Of a DNA stretch of 64,000 bases, positions 52,199 through 62,577 are shown one piece after another. The stretch is from Nannochloris sp. 'desiccata' (lineage: Eukaryota; Chlorophyta; Trebouxiophyceae; Chlorellales; Chlorellaceae): assembly GCA_019044685.2 (NCBI GenBank), contig JAGTXX020000014.1, positions 496,001-560,000 of the forward strand, read 5' to 3'. Positions within the stretch are counted from its first letter, which is position 1. Every line of letters begins with the position of its first letter. The notes beneath the pieces were generated by a model. That model saw only the letters and a list, made by a program, of their open reading frames with translations. It made no database searches and was not told where the DNA came from. The position numbers and the translations under genes were made by a program.

Positions 52199-52699
52199 CT
52201 TGCAAATCTGCAGGAAGGAATCAAAATGCTTGATAAGCTACTAATTGAGAAGTAAATCAATAATATGACCTTTGACCTATTTTATAGCTATTGCTGCGTC
52301 CCAGGCAATTCTTCAACGATGTATACACCTCATCACGTTTATCGACGAGTGCTTCTGATCAGATATCCATCTGTAAAGTCTCACCTATGAAAATTTGATT
52401 ACCAAGCAAACTAATTAACCCTCCAAACCGAGGACTAGAGAGGTTTCTAAAACTTGGTTTTGATTTTGATTATGGGATAAATGCAGTGTTCAGCGCTTTT
52501 AAGCAGTTTTAGAGAAATCATCACCACTTTCCCCAAGGAAGCCTTTTTGCCCTCGTCAAAGAACAGACTGAAGCAACACCACAGCCCTGTAGTCTCAGAG
52601 TGATAGTCCCACAGGGTTCATTTACATTAGATATCTTTGTTCCAAGTCTTTATCAAACATTAAATATAGGAGATTAGTTCTCCATGTTTTCAGAACTTT
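52199..52699. other. Intergenic: QCR8 promoter side and SAE1 3' side
   Basis: 501 bases upstream of QCR8 and downstream of SAE1. No gene, repeat or RNA was recognised. Confidence 0.45.
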
Positions 52700-54001
52700 T
52701 CACCCAAGACGCTCAACCCAACCACCGCCTTCAAGCAAAGAATACATAAAAATATTATTAATTACTGGCTCTCCTTTAGAAGCTACAATTTTAATAGTAT
52801 CATTTGCCACGACGCCTCCTAAAATGGCATTAATTGCGGGCATTTCCTCAGTTGATTCCAAAAAGGAGCCTAGCGCTGTACCATCGACGCTGCCGCCCGT
52901 GTGACCTTCCACTTTGCAGAGGTTTAACAAAGCAGGTTCAAGGACTGCGTAGTCGGAAGAAAGAGCTGATCTACCTTCAATTCGCTCAAAACGCATGCAT
53001 ACTGCAAATTATTAGAAAGAAAACAAATAAATTAAAAATAGGATCCGAACTTGGATTTTTATATAAAACACAACCATCATAGACAGCTGGCAGCTGTCTT
53101 TCTACTTATCCCTTTCAGTATTATTTCAACAGTTTCTTTCTTACCTCGAAGAAGGGGCAAAAATGGACTCATACGTTTCATCTGACGCTTCTCCACAGGA
53201 GCACCAAGAGCAGCTTCCCAAGAGACTCCTTGCACACTCTTTACTTCAGTCGTTTTCTTAGTAGTCCCGTCTGACTGGTCAGTTTTATTTTCTTTAATGT
53301 ACGTGTGACTATGGACGTTTGCAAATGCCCAGCCTGCTAAACCGCGACTGCACGCTGCAATCAAAGGTACATTGGTCTCTCTACATGCTACATCAGCAGC
53401 ATCTACTACTGCACCAGACTGACCTACTAATATAACAATGTTATACCCAGAAACAGTTGCTGTCGAGACAAATGTGCCGGGAGTTCCGGCGACTGCATTC
53501 ACCGACACCAAAGGGTTCATTTCTTGTAATGTAGCTACACATGCTTCGGCTACAGTCTTATCTTTGGCATCGTGAGGTACTAGGAAATTGCCCGGGGAAG
53601 AGGCAGAGCAGGGGGTATCGTCAACAAGGGTGACTGAACCGACGCCGGCGAGAATGATATTCTTTGCTACCTGCAGCTCAGATGGATTGAAAATGGAGTG
53701 ACAAGGGTGGATTCATTCATATATCAAGTCTTTGAAGTGTGATTTACAGTCATATCGAAGGGCCGAAGGACTCTGTAGCCTTACCTCAGCAGCCAGCCCA
53801 GTGCAGCCCACGATCAACACTTTAGATTGCCTCAGCCTGCAACGAGATTCGAAAGAGAGCGGTATTGTCAATTGTAGATCATCTGTCCAATATGAAAATA
53901 GAGTGTGTTGCTCAGTCGCCTTACTTTTGTTGGGTCTCTAGACCCCAAACTCGCAACTGACGATCATACACCGCAGCCTCATCTGCAGTGAGCTCAACCA
54001 T
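52700..54001 (-). CDS. SAE1: SUMO-activating enzyme subunit 1 (SAE1 / AOS1)
   Basis: Four exons (54001-53925, 53836-53785, 53670-53145, 53001-52700) give 318 residues. The start MVELTADEAAVYDRQLRVWG and then LRQSKVLIVGCTGLAAEVAKNIILAGVGSVTLVDD are typical of the E1-like ThiF fold of AOS1/ULA1/UBA1-N. FLVPHDAKDKTVAEACVATLQEMNP follows. The C-terminus PAINAILGGVVANDTIKIVASKGEPVINNIF matches SAE1. There is no catalytic Cys domain, as expected for the partner of SAE2/UBA2. Length (320-346 in homologues) and the C-terminus favour SAE1 over ULA1. Confidence 0.92.
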
Positions 54002-54258
54002 GATGGACGCTTTCACAACATGAAAGTGAGGTTAAAGAAACAATGAGATATGGAATTTCTATCAGATCGCTGCAAATTTAGCGATAAAACAAAAACTTTT
54101 CCATTTTTGGACTGAATAAAAATGGGCTTTTCAAGCTGATCATTTTTCCAACCTGGCAAATTATATTATGAATTGTCTGAGGATTACTTACGGACTACAA
54201 AATGCTGGCAAAAATACTCATTGCTTACCATTAGAAATTTGAACTGGTTGATCAGATC
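54002..54258. promoter_or_regulatory. Probable bidirectional promoter, SAE1 / CCZ1
   Basis: A 257-bp AT-rich gap between divergent start codons. Inferred from layout only. Confidence 0.4.
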
Positions 54259-55998
54259 ATGTCTTTTCAACTTGTAGTTTTCGACTCAAGGAGGGGCAAT
54301 AATGAAGGAGAAGAAGAGGATAAAGTATTAGGATTCTATCCAGAATCCACACCTCTTAATGAGCGCATCTCCCTTGCTGGCTTGCTCCAGGGCTTGCACA
54401 TTTTCAGCGGCAGTTTAGAACGCCCACAGGTACGCACCGCCGAAAATTGTAGAGAGGGCAATAGATGAAGCAAGAATATTCAATCAGTATTCACTCATTT
54501 CTACAGGTTAGCGATAAGTTTGAGATTATCGAGACTGATTCAAGCATCTGGGCAACATTTGAACCTGAAGACGGCATATTCTTAGCTTTGACAGCCGCAA
54601 AAACATGGCTACCACGGCACGTCAGCCAAGAAAATTTATTAAAATTTCTTATGCATACACATCAATTGATGAATGTTTTATTCTGTGGTGTGCAATATAT
54701 GCTACAAAAGGTACGAAAATAAGCTTCATCGCTTGTGGTATTTCTGTTTTACCTAGGCCTACACCCGGCATTTCCGCCCACTTTTTTGTTGTTGCTTTTA
54801 ATAATTGTCTTTCTCTTAATATACAATTCTACAGGATGAGACAGGACATTTAGCGCGTAGCTCAATCGCTCATGTACTTAAAAATGCCGGTGATGAGCTC
54901 TTAAACTCTAGTTCCTGGGTCAGCAGAGAACTCAGAAGCCCTTTGACCACGCTGGGCCACGCTGCAGTCCTTTCTGTCCCCCTCCCCGTCACCCTAAAGG
55001 TTCATTCCCTTTGCCACAGAGCCTTAACTGTAGTCCACAATGACATGCAATTAACAGAGAATTGTCTTGTATTGTTTAATCGCTGTGTCTTATGGAGTTC
55101 TTTGAGAAATGAAGACACCGCTGCATTGAGCGCTTTGTGTAGAAGTTCAATATTTCCTCAGCAACAACAAAGCACTAGTAGCACCAGTCCTATTGGATTA
55201 CTAAGAGGAACAACAACAACAGGAGCATCTACGTCACAACAACGTTTAAGTGGAATCACCGGTGCTTCTTCTTCTAAGCTTCTCTTACAGTTAGAATCTG
55301 GATTTTATGTTATGCGTGACGACTGCACCACCGCCACTGCCACTGCCACCGATCTCTCTCCTGATAACAACACTGCTGAACAGCTACAACAATCCTCTTC
55401 TCGCCATAATAATCACTCCTATTTTCTTCCATTTGTATATTGTGAGTCTTCCCTTAATTATCTTCTAGCATACGGCCGTGGAGATCTCTTAACTCTTATG
55501 CTAGGGTCTCGTTCTACTGTGTCAACCGATGCATTGAACGCAATTCAACGCGCAATTGAACCGCTGACTGTACAATTATTGACTACTTTAGCTCAAGAAT
55601 GTCAACTGCAAGGTGGAGAGTTGGGGCATATACCTGGATGGAGATATTCAGTTCAAGAAACGAGTGCTGCAAGCACCATTGATAATGAAGCAATGGCAAC
55701 AGCTACAGCAGCGGCAACGGTGGGTGGCGGAATTAGAGCTTCTCCTCGAAGTAAAGTGAGTGCTATGACCCACCACGCCCGTGCGTTAGCTACAGCGGTG
55801 ACAGATTCTCTAGGAAGATTGGAGGGCGCAGAAAATTCCATACAAATCTGTGCTAGAAGTACCCAAGGTGTTTGGGTAGTTGGGCAACAAGAGAGACAAA
55901 GGCGCTGTGTTGTGGTGAGGGAGAAGAGAGTGGAGGGAGACGCTTCTGAATCTATCATAAGTATTGAAAAGAGTTTACAGACACTTGGACTGGTATGA
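54259..55998 (+). CDS. CCZ1: Vacuolar fusion protein CCZ1-like (MON1-CCZ1 Rab7 GEF subunit)
   Basis: Exons 54259-54429, 54507-54710 and 54835-55998 give 512 residues. The N-terminal longin domain reads LVVFDSRRGNNEGEEEDKVLGFYPE, as in plant CCZ1 (FDLRRGQTEGQELDKIL). LAGLLQGLHIF and SSIWATFEPEDGIFLAL complete the first domain. The rest carries low-complexity Ser/Thr/Ala stretches and a conserved-looking C-terminal domain (RALTVVHNDMQLTENCLVLFN, then HIPGWRYSVQE). Known role: with MON1 it activates Rab7 on late endosomes and autophagosomes. The paralogous HPS4 family is a less likely alternative. Confidence 0.82.
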
Positions 55999-56200
55999 AT
56001 GATCGCTGATAGTAAGACACATTAAGGAAAAGAAAGAAAGGAGGCCAAGAGGGATCGTAATTTAACATTCAAAGTATTTGATTCTATATGATTTAGAAGA
56101 ACAAAGAGCAGAGCATATTATAATTAGACTAGAGTCGTGGTGGACTGTGAAGACATCTTATGGTGCTGCTATTGAAATCAGGCGAGGACAAGACAAATAA

Positions 56201-56846
56201 TTAAGCAAGCATCATCATGATGGCAGCACCGACCACGGCGCCAAAGAAAATCTGCATCAATTTTTAAAATGCCAATTATAATTAATGTAAATGGATGGGA
56301 AAGGATAGCTGCTGCAAGTAGGCTTACCTGAGAGACGCTCTTGACAGCAGCAGAGGAAGGAGCAGCGGGAGTGGGAGTTGGCGAGGGCACTGGGGAGGCA
56401 GAGGAAGGAGTAGCAGGAGAAGGATCTGGGGAAGCGGTGGTGGGTGTAGCAGCAGGTGAGGTAGCAGGACCTACCTTATCACATGCCTCATAGAAAGCAG
56501 TTCCAGCTTTGGCCACAGCATCAGTGCCATTGGTGAAGGCGCCTCGGAGGGCGCTGAAGCAAGCGTCGTTAAGAGTATCAAAAATAGAGACACACTCACG
56601 TTCGCAAGCAATCGCTGGGTCTGTAACATTATTGTAGATATCGTTCATTATACTGACGAGACCAGGGCAATTAGGTACGGCAAATTTTCCAGACACGATG
56701 GCAGGATCCGCCAGGCAGATTCCAGCCTTCTCAACAACAATGCTAATAAACGGTTCATAGACGGGGTCCCTCAAGAAGGCGATGTCAGCTTGCGCTTTTG
56801 TGACAGCGACCAGGGCCAAGGCCACGAGCAGAGCTTTGAAGTTCAT
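56201..56846 (-). CDS. Secreted Cys-containing protein, probably GPI-anchored
   Basis: Exons 56846-56328 and 56251-56201 give 189 residues. It starts with a signal peptide (MNFKALLVALALVAVTKAQA). The mature part has six Cys (AGICLADP, VPNCPGLV, ACERECVSIFD, DACFSAL, EACDKVG) and two NxT/S-type sites. A Pro/Ala/Ser/Thr-rich spacer follows (TPTTASPDPSPATPSSASP). The second exon adds IFFGAVVGAAIMMMLA, a terminal hydrophobic tail without a charged end, as in GPI signals. Inference: cell-wall or surface protein. No known domain is recognised. Confidence 0.7.
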
Positions 56847-57123
56847 CTTGACTTAGATATCTAAATATCGATAGTTAGATGCAACAGGGAGGTCGATATT
56901 GGTCGAATTATAGTCAAGAGATATAGAGGTACTATTAGTTTCCTCTCCATGTCAGGTGCTGAAAAGCAAGGCTTTGTAGGTTAAAGTTCCGTAAATCCCG
57001 GAGCAAATGGGGTCGTGGCCATTTTTCGCGGCCATTTTTCGTGACACGACGAAGATCGGGCTTCTTCTTTCCATTTCACGTTTATTGTATAAGATCGATA
57101 AGCATGCTATATATTTGAGCTTA

Positions 57124-57830
57124 ATGGAGCTATATCACGTAAGAGACACGTTTCCATGCAGATTAATTCTCGGGGAGGGATTGTTTACATCGATTTTAAA
57201 AATCGACACTGCTGACGAATTCTTTCCCCTTATCTACCCTTGCAAATTCTGCAGGAAACTCAATGTATGCAGCAATGTCTGCTCCACACTTTAAACAACC
57301 TTTTACAGGAAACTGCTTTCACATCATCTGACTTGGACAAACTTGCCGACGCACTAGCTCCTGGCAACTTACCCTTACCGCTGTTGCACCCTCACCGCAC
57401 GCTCTTTGTGGGTAACTGGGATGTTTCAGTCTTAGAAGTGGCTATTGGAAGTGTCGGGAAATCTTTAAAATGGCACGATCAGAGGGATAGTGAATTTAAG
57501 AAATCCCCCGGTCTAACGAGTTGTAATGGAGTAGTGGTTAATATTAAGCCTCCAGGAAGATTCGCTGCATTGTTAGGTAGTAGGCATTGGTTTGCGATTA
57601 AAAAATTAGAGGGTGTGTGGTACAATCTAGATAGTAAACTGCCTGCACCAAAGCGCATCTCTGAATTTGTCCCCCCAAAAGTTGGGAGTAGCTGTCATGG
57701 TGGCGGTGCCGGTGGAGTGAGTAATAAAGGTGCTGATGGGTCTGCCCTAGGCGATGAAGATACTGCATTGCGAATATTTTTGACTTCTCTTCAAAAGGAC
57801 TCTGATGCGAAAGTTTTTTTAATTTTTTAA
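57124..57830 (+). CDS. Josephin-domain deubiquitinase (JOSD-like)
   Basis: Exon 1 is only 15 nt (57124-57138, MELYH) and joins exon 2 (57255-57830) to give LYHETQCMQQCLLHTLNNLLQ, the Josephin signature with catalytic Cys in QQCLLH. The protein has 196 residues. The catalytic His is in SRHWFAIKKL and the Asn/Asp in WYNLDSKLPAPK; DLDKLADAL and GNWDVSVLEVAI are also typical. There is a Gly/Ser-rich insert near the C-terminus and no UIM, so it resembles JOSD1/2 and not ataxin-3. Known role: cysteine protease that removes ubiquitin. Confidence 0.9.
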
Positions 57831-57965
57831 ACTAATTGTTCAAGGAAAAACAACAAGAACAGAAAAAAAGAAGATGCACTCGCTATGTTCCCGGGAAAAA
57901 CAAACCGACATGCGAGGGAACTACAATGCCAAAACTTCTATAGACCAACTATTTGGAAATTTCAT

Positions 57966-58220
57966 TTACTTCCCCTTAGCCTGGAAGCCCCTACCCTCCT
58001 GCACAGCAGTCGAGCTCCCAGTCTCTTGGCCAGCGCTCTCTAATCCTCTGCCGACAGCAGCACCAGATTTCGCTGCAGCATCACCCACGTTATAGACATC
58101 TCCTTGCCTCTTCTTATACCAATAGTATCCCAAAACAGCTGCTGCAGCTCCTCCAAGGATGATTTTGTTGTTATTTGCCTTGGCAGCGTTTGCTACTCTT
58201 TGTTGTTGGCCTGCGTCCAT
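57966..58220 (-). CDS. Small single-span membrane protein, unrecognised
   Basis: 84 residues in one exon: polar start (MDAGQQQRVANAAKANNNK), one membrane span (IILGGAAAAVLGYYWY) with KKR behind it, and a Gly/Ala-rich hydrophilic tail. Composition is protein-like and the start codon context is clean. It is convergent with the Josephin gene. No family is recognised. Confidence 0.55.
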   Translation of the reverse strand: MDAGQQQRVANAAKANNNKIILGGAAAAVLGYYWYKKRQGDVYNVGDAAAKSGAAVGRGLESAGQETGSSTAVQEGRGFQAKGK

Positions 58221-58425
58221 GATGTTTACAGTTGTTTCTTAGCTTTCTGAGAAGGTTAAAATAGCAACAAAGGCTGGTTTATGTCACAATAAGGTGTGTA
58301 TACTCTTTATTGTATGTTATTGGAGAAGGTCCGGCTGAAATAAAGCGTCCAAGGCCACGCGGGAACGAGGCTTGCCCAGCCAGTTTCCTCATAGCTTCAA
58401 ACTGAAAGAAACACTACTTGAAAAC

Positions 58426-59675
58426 TTAGGCAACTTTCACATTCAAAAACAGATGCACTCTTCGTTTCCACATATTTTCTAGTTCCAATCTCGCTGCTCT
58501 CCCAACTGACCCAATTGCAGCTCCCCTCCTTCCTACAACGATTTGTCTTACGCTATCTGACCGCACAAGAATATCCATTTCGAGGCGGCGGGAACCGTCA
58601 GTAAGCTCTTTCAGAGATAAAGGAACAATTTCCATCTCATAAGGAATCTCTATAGGAAATAAAAAAGAAGTTATGAACAATGACCTCAAGTATTTAATTG
58701 ATTTTCCACACATGCAGGATGTATAGAGGTGAGACAGCAGGTGGGAATTGTTTGGAAAATAAATAAATATACTCTTTTTTTACCTTTGTAGTACGCTCTA
58801 AAGATCTTTTCTCTGACAATTTCACATGCCAAATCTTGTACACTAGCATCTGTATTCGCTTCTTCAGGTACAATCCACCCTTTTGACTTCCCTTGCACTT
58901 GTATTAAATATTCTCTTAGCTCATTAACCCCATGACCTCTCAAGGCACTCACCCAGAAGACTTCATCAAAGTTCGATTGGCTGCTTAATTGCTCAGCTAA
59001 CGGCAACATCATAGACCGCTGCTCTTTGGGTACCATGTCTACTTTATTAAGGACTAAAGCTGTCGCTGGTAGGGTCATTTTCGAGCTCAGACCTGGGATG
59101 GTTCCGCCACGAAGGCTCTGTACTAATCGAAGCACTCGAGGGTCGGGTAGAGCTAATTGGCGTTGCGCATCTATGACAAAGAGTAATACATCACATTCAG
59201 AGGCAGTTTTCCATGCTGACTCAACCCGTCGTAGATGCCTGGGGCTTAAATTCTGTCCAGGGGCTACTATACCAGGAGTATCAAACATCACAACTTGTGT
59301 AGCTCCGGCAGTGAATGCACCTAATCTGCTTCTTGTTGTAGTATTTGTCTTGTCAGAAACAGCAGAGACCTTTGATCCAGCTAAAGCGTTTGTTAATGTC
59401 GATTTTCCTGCGTTAGGAACTCCTAGCACGCCCACCTCTACCAACAGTTGCTGTTCTGCTGGCTGCGACGTCGACGGCGACGACGGCGACATGTGTCGAA
59501 GGTTGCCGTCACAATGGTGTGCATTAGCTGCTAAGGTTGCGAAATTATAACTGATTACATTTAATACATTGTATAGAGGAGACGTAATTCCTTCCCTAAA
59601 GCACGATGAGGTCTTGGTGAACGCTTGAAGAGAGATCAACTCGTGCATCGTGCGACATGCGCCGGTCCCTAGCAT
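58426..59675 (-). CDS. ERA-type GTPase with KH domain, probably organellar
   Basis: Exons 59675-58784 and 58649-58426 give 371 residues. The first roughly 70 residues look like a transit peptide. GTPase motifs: GVPNAGKST (G1), TTTRSR (G2), DTPGI (G3), NKVD (G4) and SALRG (G5). The ERA-specific region REKIFRAYYKEIPYEMEI is created by the splice, and the C-terminal KH domain reads ILVRSDSVRQIVVGRRGAAIG. Known role: 16S/12S-type rRNA binding and small-subunit maturation in bacteria, plastids and mitochondria. Which organelle it serves cannot be told. Confidence 0.93.
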
Positions 59676-59927
59676 CCTGCCTATATTGAAAGTATATCAA
59701 ATGTAAAGATGCGATCTTACATATTAAAGCTCTATTTGAGTTAAAATTGCATTTATTCCACTTTCAGGGGGCGCTCTGCTAAAGACTCTTTGTGTTGAAA
59801 GCTTAAAAAGATCACAAGGAAAATACTAGAATCGAATATATTAAATTGTGTTAGATATTTTTGTGAACTTAATGGACGCATCAGACTTAGATTTAAAGAT
59901 ACACAAGCAAGCAATCTAAAGACAATC
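59676..59927. promoter_or_regulatory. Probable bidirectional promoter, ERA / U2AF65
   Basis: A 252-bp AT-rich gap between divergent start codons. Inferred from layout only. Confidence 0.4.
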
Positions 59928-61657
59928 ATGGCTGATGTGGTAAGGAGGCACAATTATATATATTTGCTGAGCAATATAGCTCCATACGAGTTCTTTGCGC
60001 TGATCTAATGAGTGCCCATTTTGAACTAAATCCTGCAGGAAGTGGATGTCAAGGAGCGAAGCCCATTGAGGGAAAGAAGCAGAGACCGTGACAGGAGCAG
60101 GGAAAGGAGACGTCGTTCTAGGTAACTACTATTGACTACTATAGCTGTTACGATATATGATTGTAGATCTTAAATTTGCTCTTCGCCTTCCATTCTAATT
60201 TTGGGTCTTAAGTTTGTGATTGATCAATGTCCTCGTCTCACTCTCTTTTTATTCGTCCTTCTCGCAGATCTAGAGATCGTCGACGCAGCAGATCCAATGA
60301 CAACAAAAGACATAGTCGCAGCCGCAGTCGTAGCCGTGATCGTCGTCGTCGTCGTCGTAGCAGATCCCGTTCAAAATCACCCGCCGCCAACAGTGGGTAT
60401 GACCCCAACGCCAAACGCCGTCGCCCCACTTGGTTTGATATTCAACCTGTAGGAGGCGTTCCACCACCTATTTCAGACCTTCCTGGTGCTGTTCAAGTGA
60501 CCCCTTCAGTCCCTACAGGCCCTGCAACAGGTGCAGGCTATGCAGCAGGAGGGCCTAATCAACAAGCAACCAGACACGCTCGTAGAATTTATGTAGGTGG
60601 CTTGCCCCCCTCAGCCCATGAGGATTCCATTGCAACTTTCTTTAGTAATGCTCTAGCAGCAGTAGGTGGTACAACTGCTGGCCCAGGGCCTTGCGTAGTG
60701 AACGTTTATATCAATCAAGAAAAGAAATTTGCTTTTGCGGAAATGAGAACAGTAGAGGAAGCTTCAAACGCAATGGCGTTAGATGGTATTATGTTTGAAG
60801 GTGTTACTGTACGTATTCGCCGCCCAGCAGATTATAATCCCACTGCTGCAGCTGCCTTGGGACCTGGAGCACCAAATCCAAATCTGAATCTTGCGGCCAT
60901 TGGTATGGATCGTACACAAGCACAGCCTGCTACAGGAGCTCCTGGTGCTGGCGGACCACCTATGCCTCCTATGGGTAACACCACTCAAAATCTACCAGTT
61001 GATGCGGCAAATCCTGGATCTGAACGTATTTTCATTGGTGGATTACCTTACTATTTAAAAGAACCCGAGTGCAGAGAACTTTTGGGATCATTTGGTCAAA
61101 TCAGAGCTTTCGACTTAATTAAAGACCGCACAACGGGAGATTCTAAAGGCTACGGATTTGTAGTATATGATGACCCAAGTGCTGCCGACGTGGCAATCGC
61201 AGGGCTTCACGGAATGAAAATGGGAGATAGGACTTTGACTGTCAAAGTGGCTGAAGGTCAACAACGCACAGCCCAGCCTGTTATGCCTGCTATGGCTATG
61301 CCAGATGGTGGATATCAACCAGCAATGTTTACTGCAGCAGCTCCTAGAGTGGTTAAACTCGTTGATGCTTTACAAGTTGAAGAACTAAATGATGACGAGG
61401 AGTATCAAGAGATTACGGAAGACATGAAGGAAGAGATGAGTAAGTTTGGAAAATTAGTGGCTGTACATATTCCTAGACCGTCTAAAGAAGAAGGGGCGTT
61501 ACCTCCGCCTGGTTTGGGTAGAGTTTTAGCAGAGTTTGAAGATCCTGGAGTGGCTTTAGCGGCGAGAAATGCTCTGCATGGACGTAAGTTTGGTGGAAAT
61601 ATAGTGCAGGCGTCATTAGTAACTGACGAAGATTTTAAAGCCGGGTTATGGGATTAG
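59928..61657 (+). CDS. U2AF2: Splicing factor U2AF large subunit (U2AF65)
   Basis: Exons 59928-59939 (12 nt, MADV), 60039-60121 and 60268-61657 give 494 residues. The N-terminal RS domain (RERSRDRDRSRERRRRSR) is followed by RRRPTWFDIQP, likely the tryptophan ligand for the U2AF35 partner. RRM1 starts RRIYVGGLPPSAHED, RRM2 starts ERIFIGGLPYYLKEPE with GYGFVVYDD, and the UHM-type RRM3 starts VVKLVDALQVEEL. Known role: binds the polypyrimidine tract and recruits U2 snRNP to the branch point. With SYF1 and SR140 it is one of three splicing genes here. Confidence 0.95.
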
Positions 61658-61847
61658 TTTTTGTTTCATCCTTGGTTGTGATAGTTCCTGCTTTCTCTAT
61701 GAATGTACTAGCTGGGTGTTTTTAAGAATACGGGTTAAGAATAAAGAAAGGTTTTCTAACAGAAGTCGAAAAATATAAAGAAAATCCAAGAGCTGTCTAG
61801 ATACTATTAAATTCAATGAAATGGAAGACACTTTAAGAGGGGTTTAT

Positions 61848-62357
61848 TTAATCCAATGTATACAATTTAGCAGTATCTTCTTGAGATTTCGGACTTTCAA
61901 GAAAGACAGTAGCATCTTGATTGTAAGTTTGTGCAGCAAAAAAGCCGACACCGACTGCCGCCAAAATCAAAACAGGGAGGGCAAAGCTAGCAGCTTTGCC
62001 GAATAATTCCCAATTTTCACCCTGCATCAAGGTTTGTAGATATCAATGAGTTGCAATAATAGCAAAAGTAACATCTGGAAACTAGATACATATAGTTTTG
62101 CTAACCTCCCAAAAGTCTCTCGGTTCATCACTGCCGCCAACGGTTGAGGATGAGGAAGTGCTTGCCTCTCGTTCCTCAGTTTTAGGTTTTTTTGCATGGA
62201 CATACACAGAAATACGTTGAACACGCAAAGACGTAGCAGGCCGTGTAGTTTGGAAGCTTGCCTTAGTTATAGTGCCACACTTTAGAGAATGTGGCAAACT
62301 GATGATTGCATTTGGCAAGGCCAAGCGAGAAGACATAGCGTTTCTGACCGACGTCAA
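61848..62357 (-). CDS. Plastid membrane protein of unknown function
   Basis: Exons 62357-62106 and 62021-61848 give 141 residues. The first roughly 55 residues are basic and Ser/Thr-rich (transit peptide likely). The splice, from a weak GTTAGC donor, creates DFWEGENWELFG, followed by a membrane span (LPVLILAAVGVGFFAA) and TYNQDATVFLESP. A DFWEG motif followed by one span and TYN.GA occurs in small plant and algal thylakoid proteins of unknown role; that link is from memory and untested. It is divergent from the ATG2 gene. Confidence 0.68.
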
Positions 62358-62577
62358 ATGTAGAAGTGATGAACAAATATAAATTTATGAAGGAATCGAA
62401 GCCTGGAATTCTTTACCGAGACTAAAATCCTTGGATAGAAACAAGCTAAAATCAAAGTTTGAAAATTGCTCGAGTTTAAGTTACAAAGTTTGAAAGTTTT
62501 GAACTACTAACCTTGTCGGAGAAACTTAAACTTGAAACCTAGGATACCGAACACCAAACCTAAAATAGCTTTACAGA
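62358..62577. promoter_or_regulatory. Probable bidirectional promoter before ATG2
   Basis: A 220-bp AT-rich gap between divergent start codons. Inferred from layout only. Confidence 0.4.
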
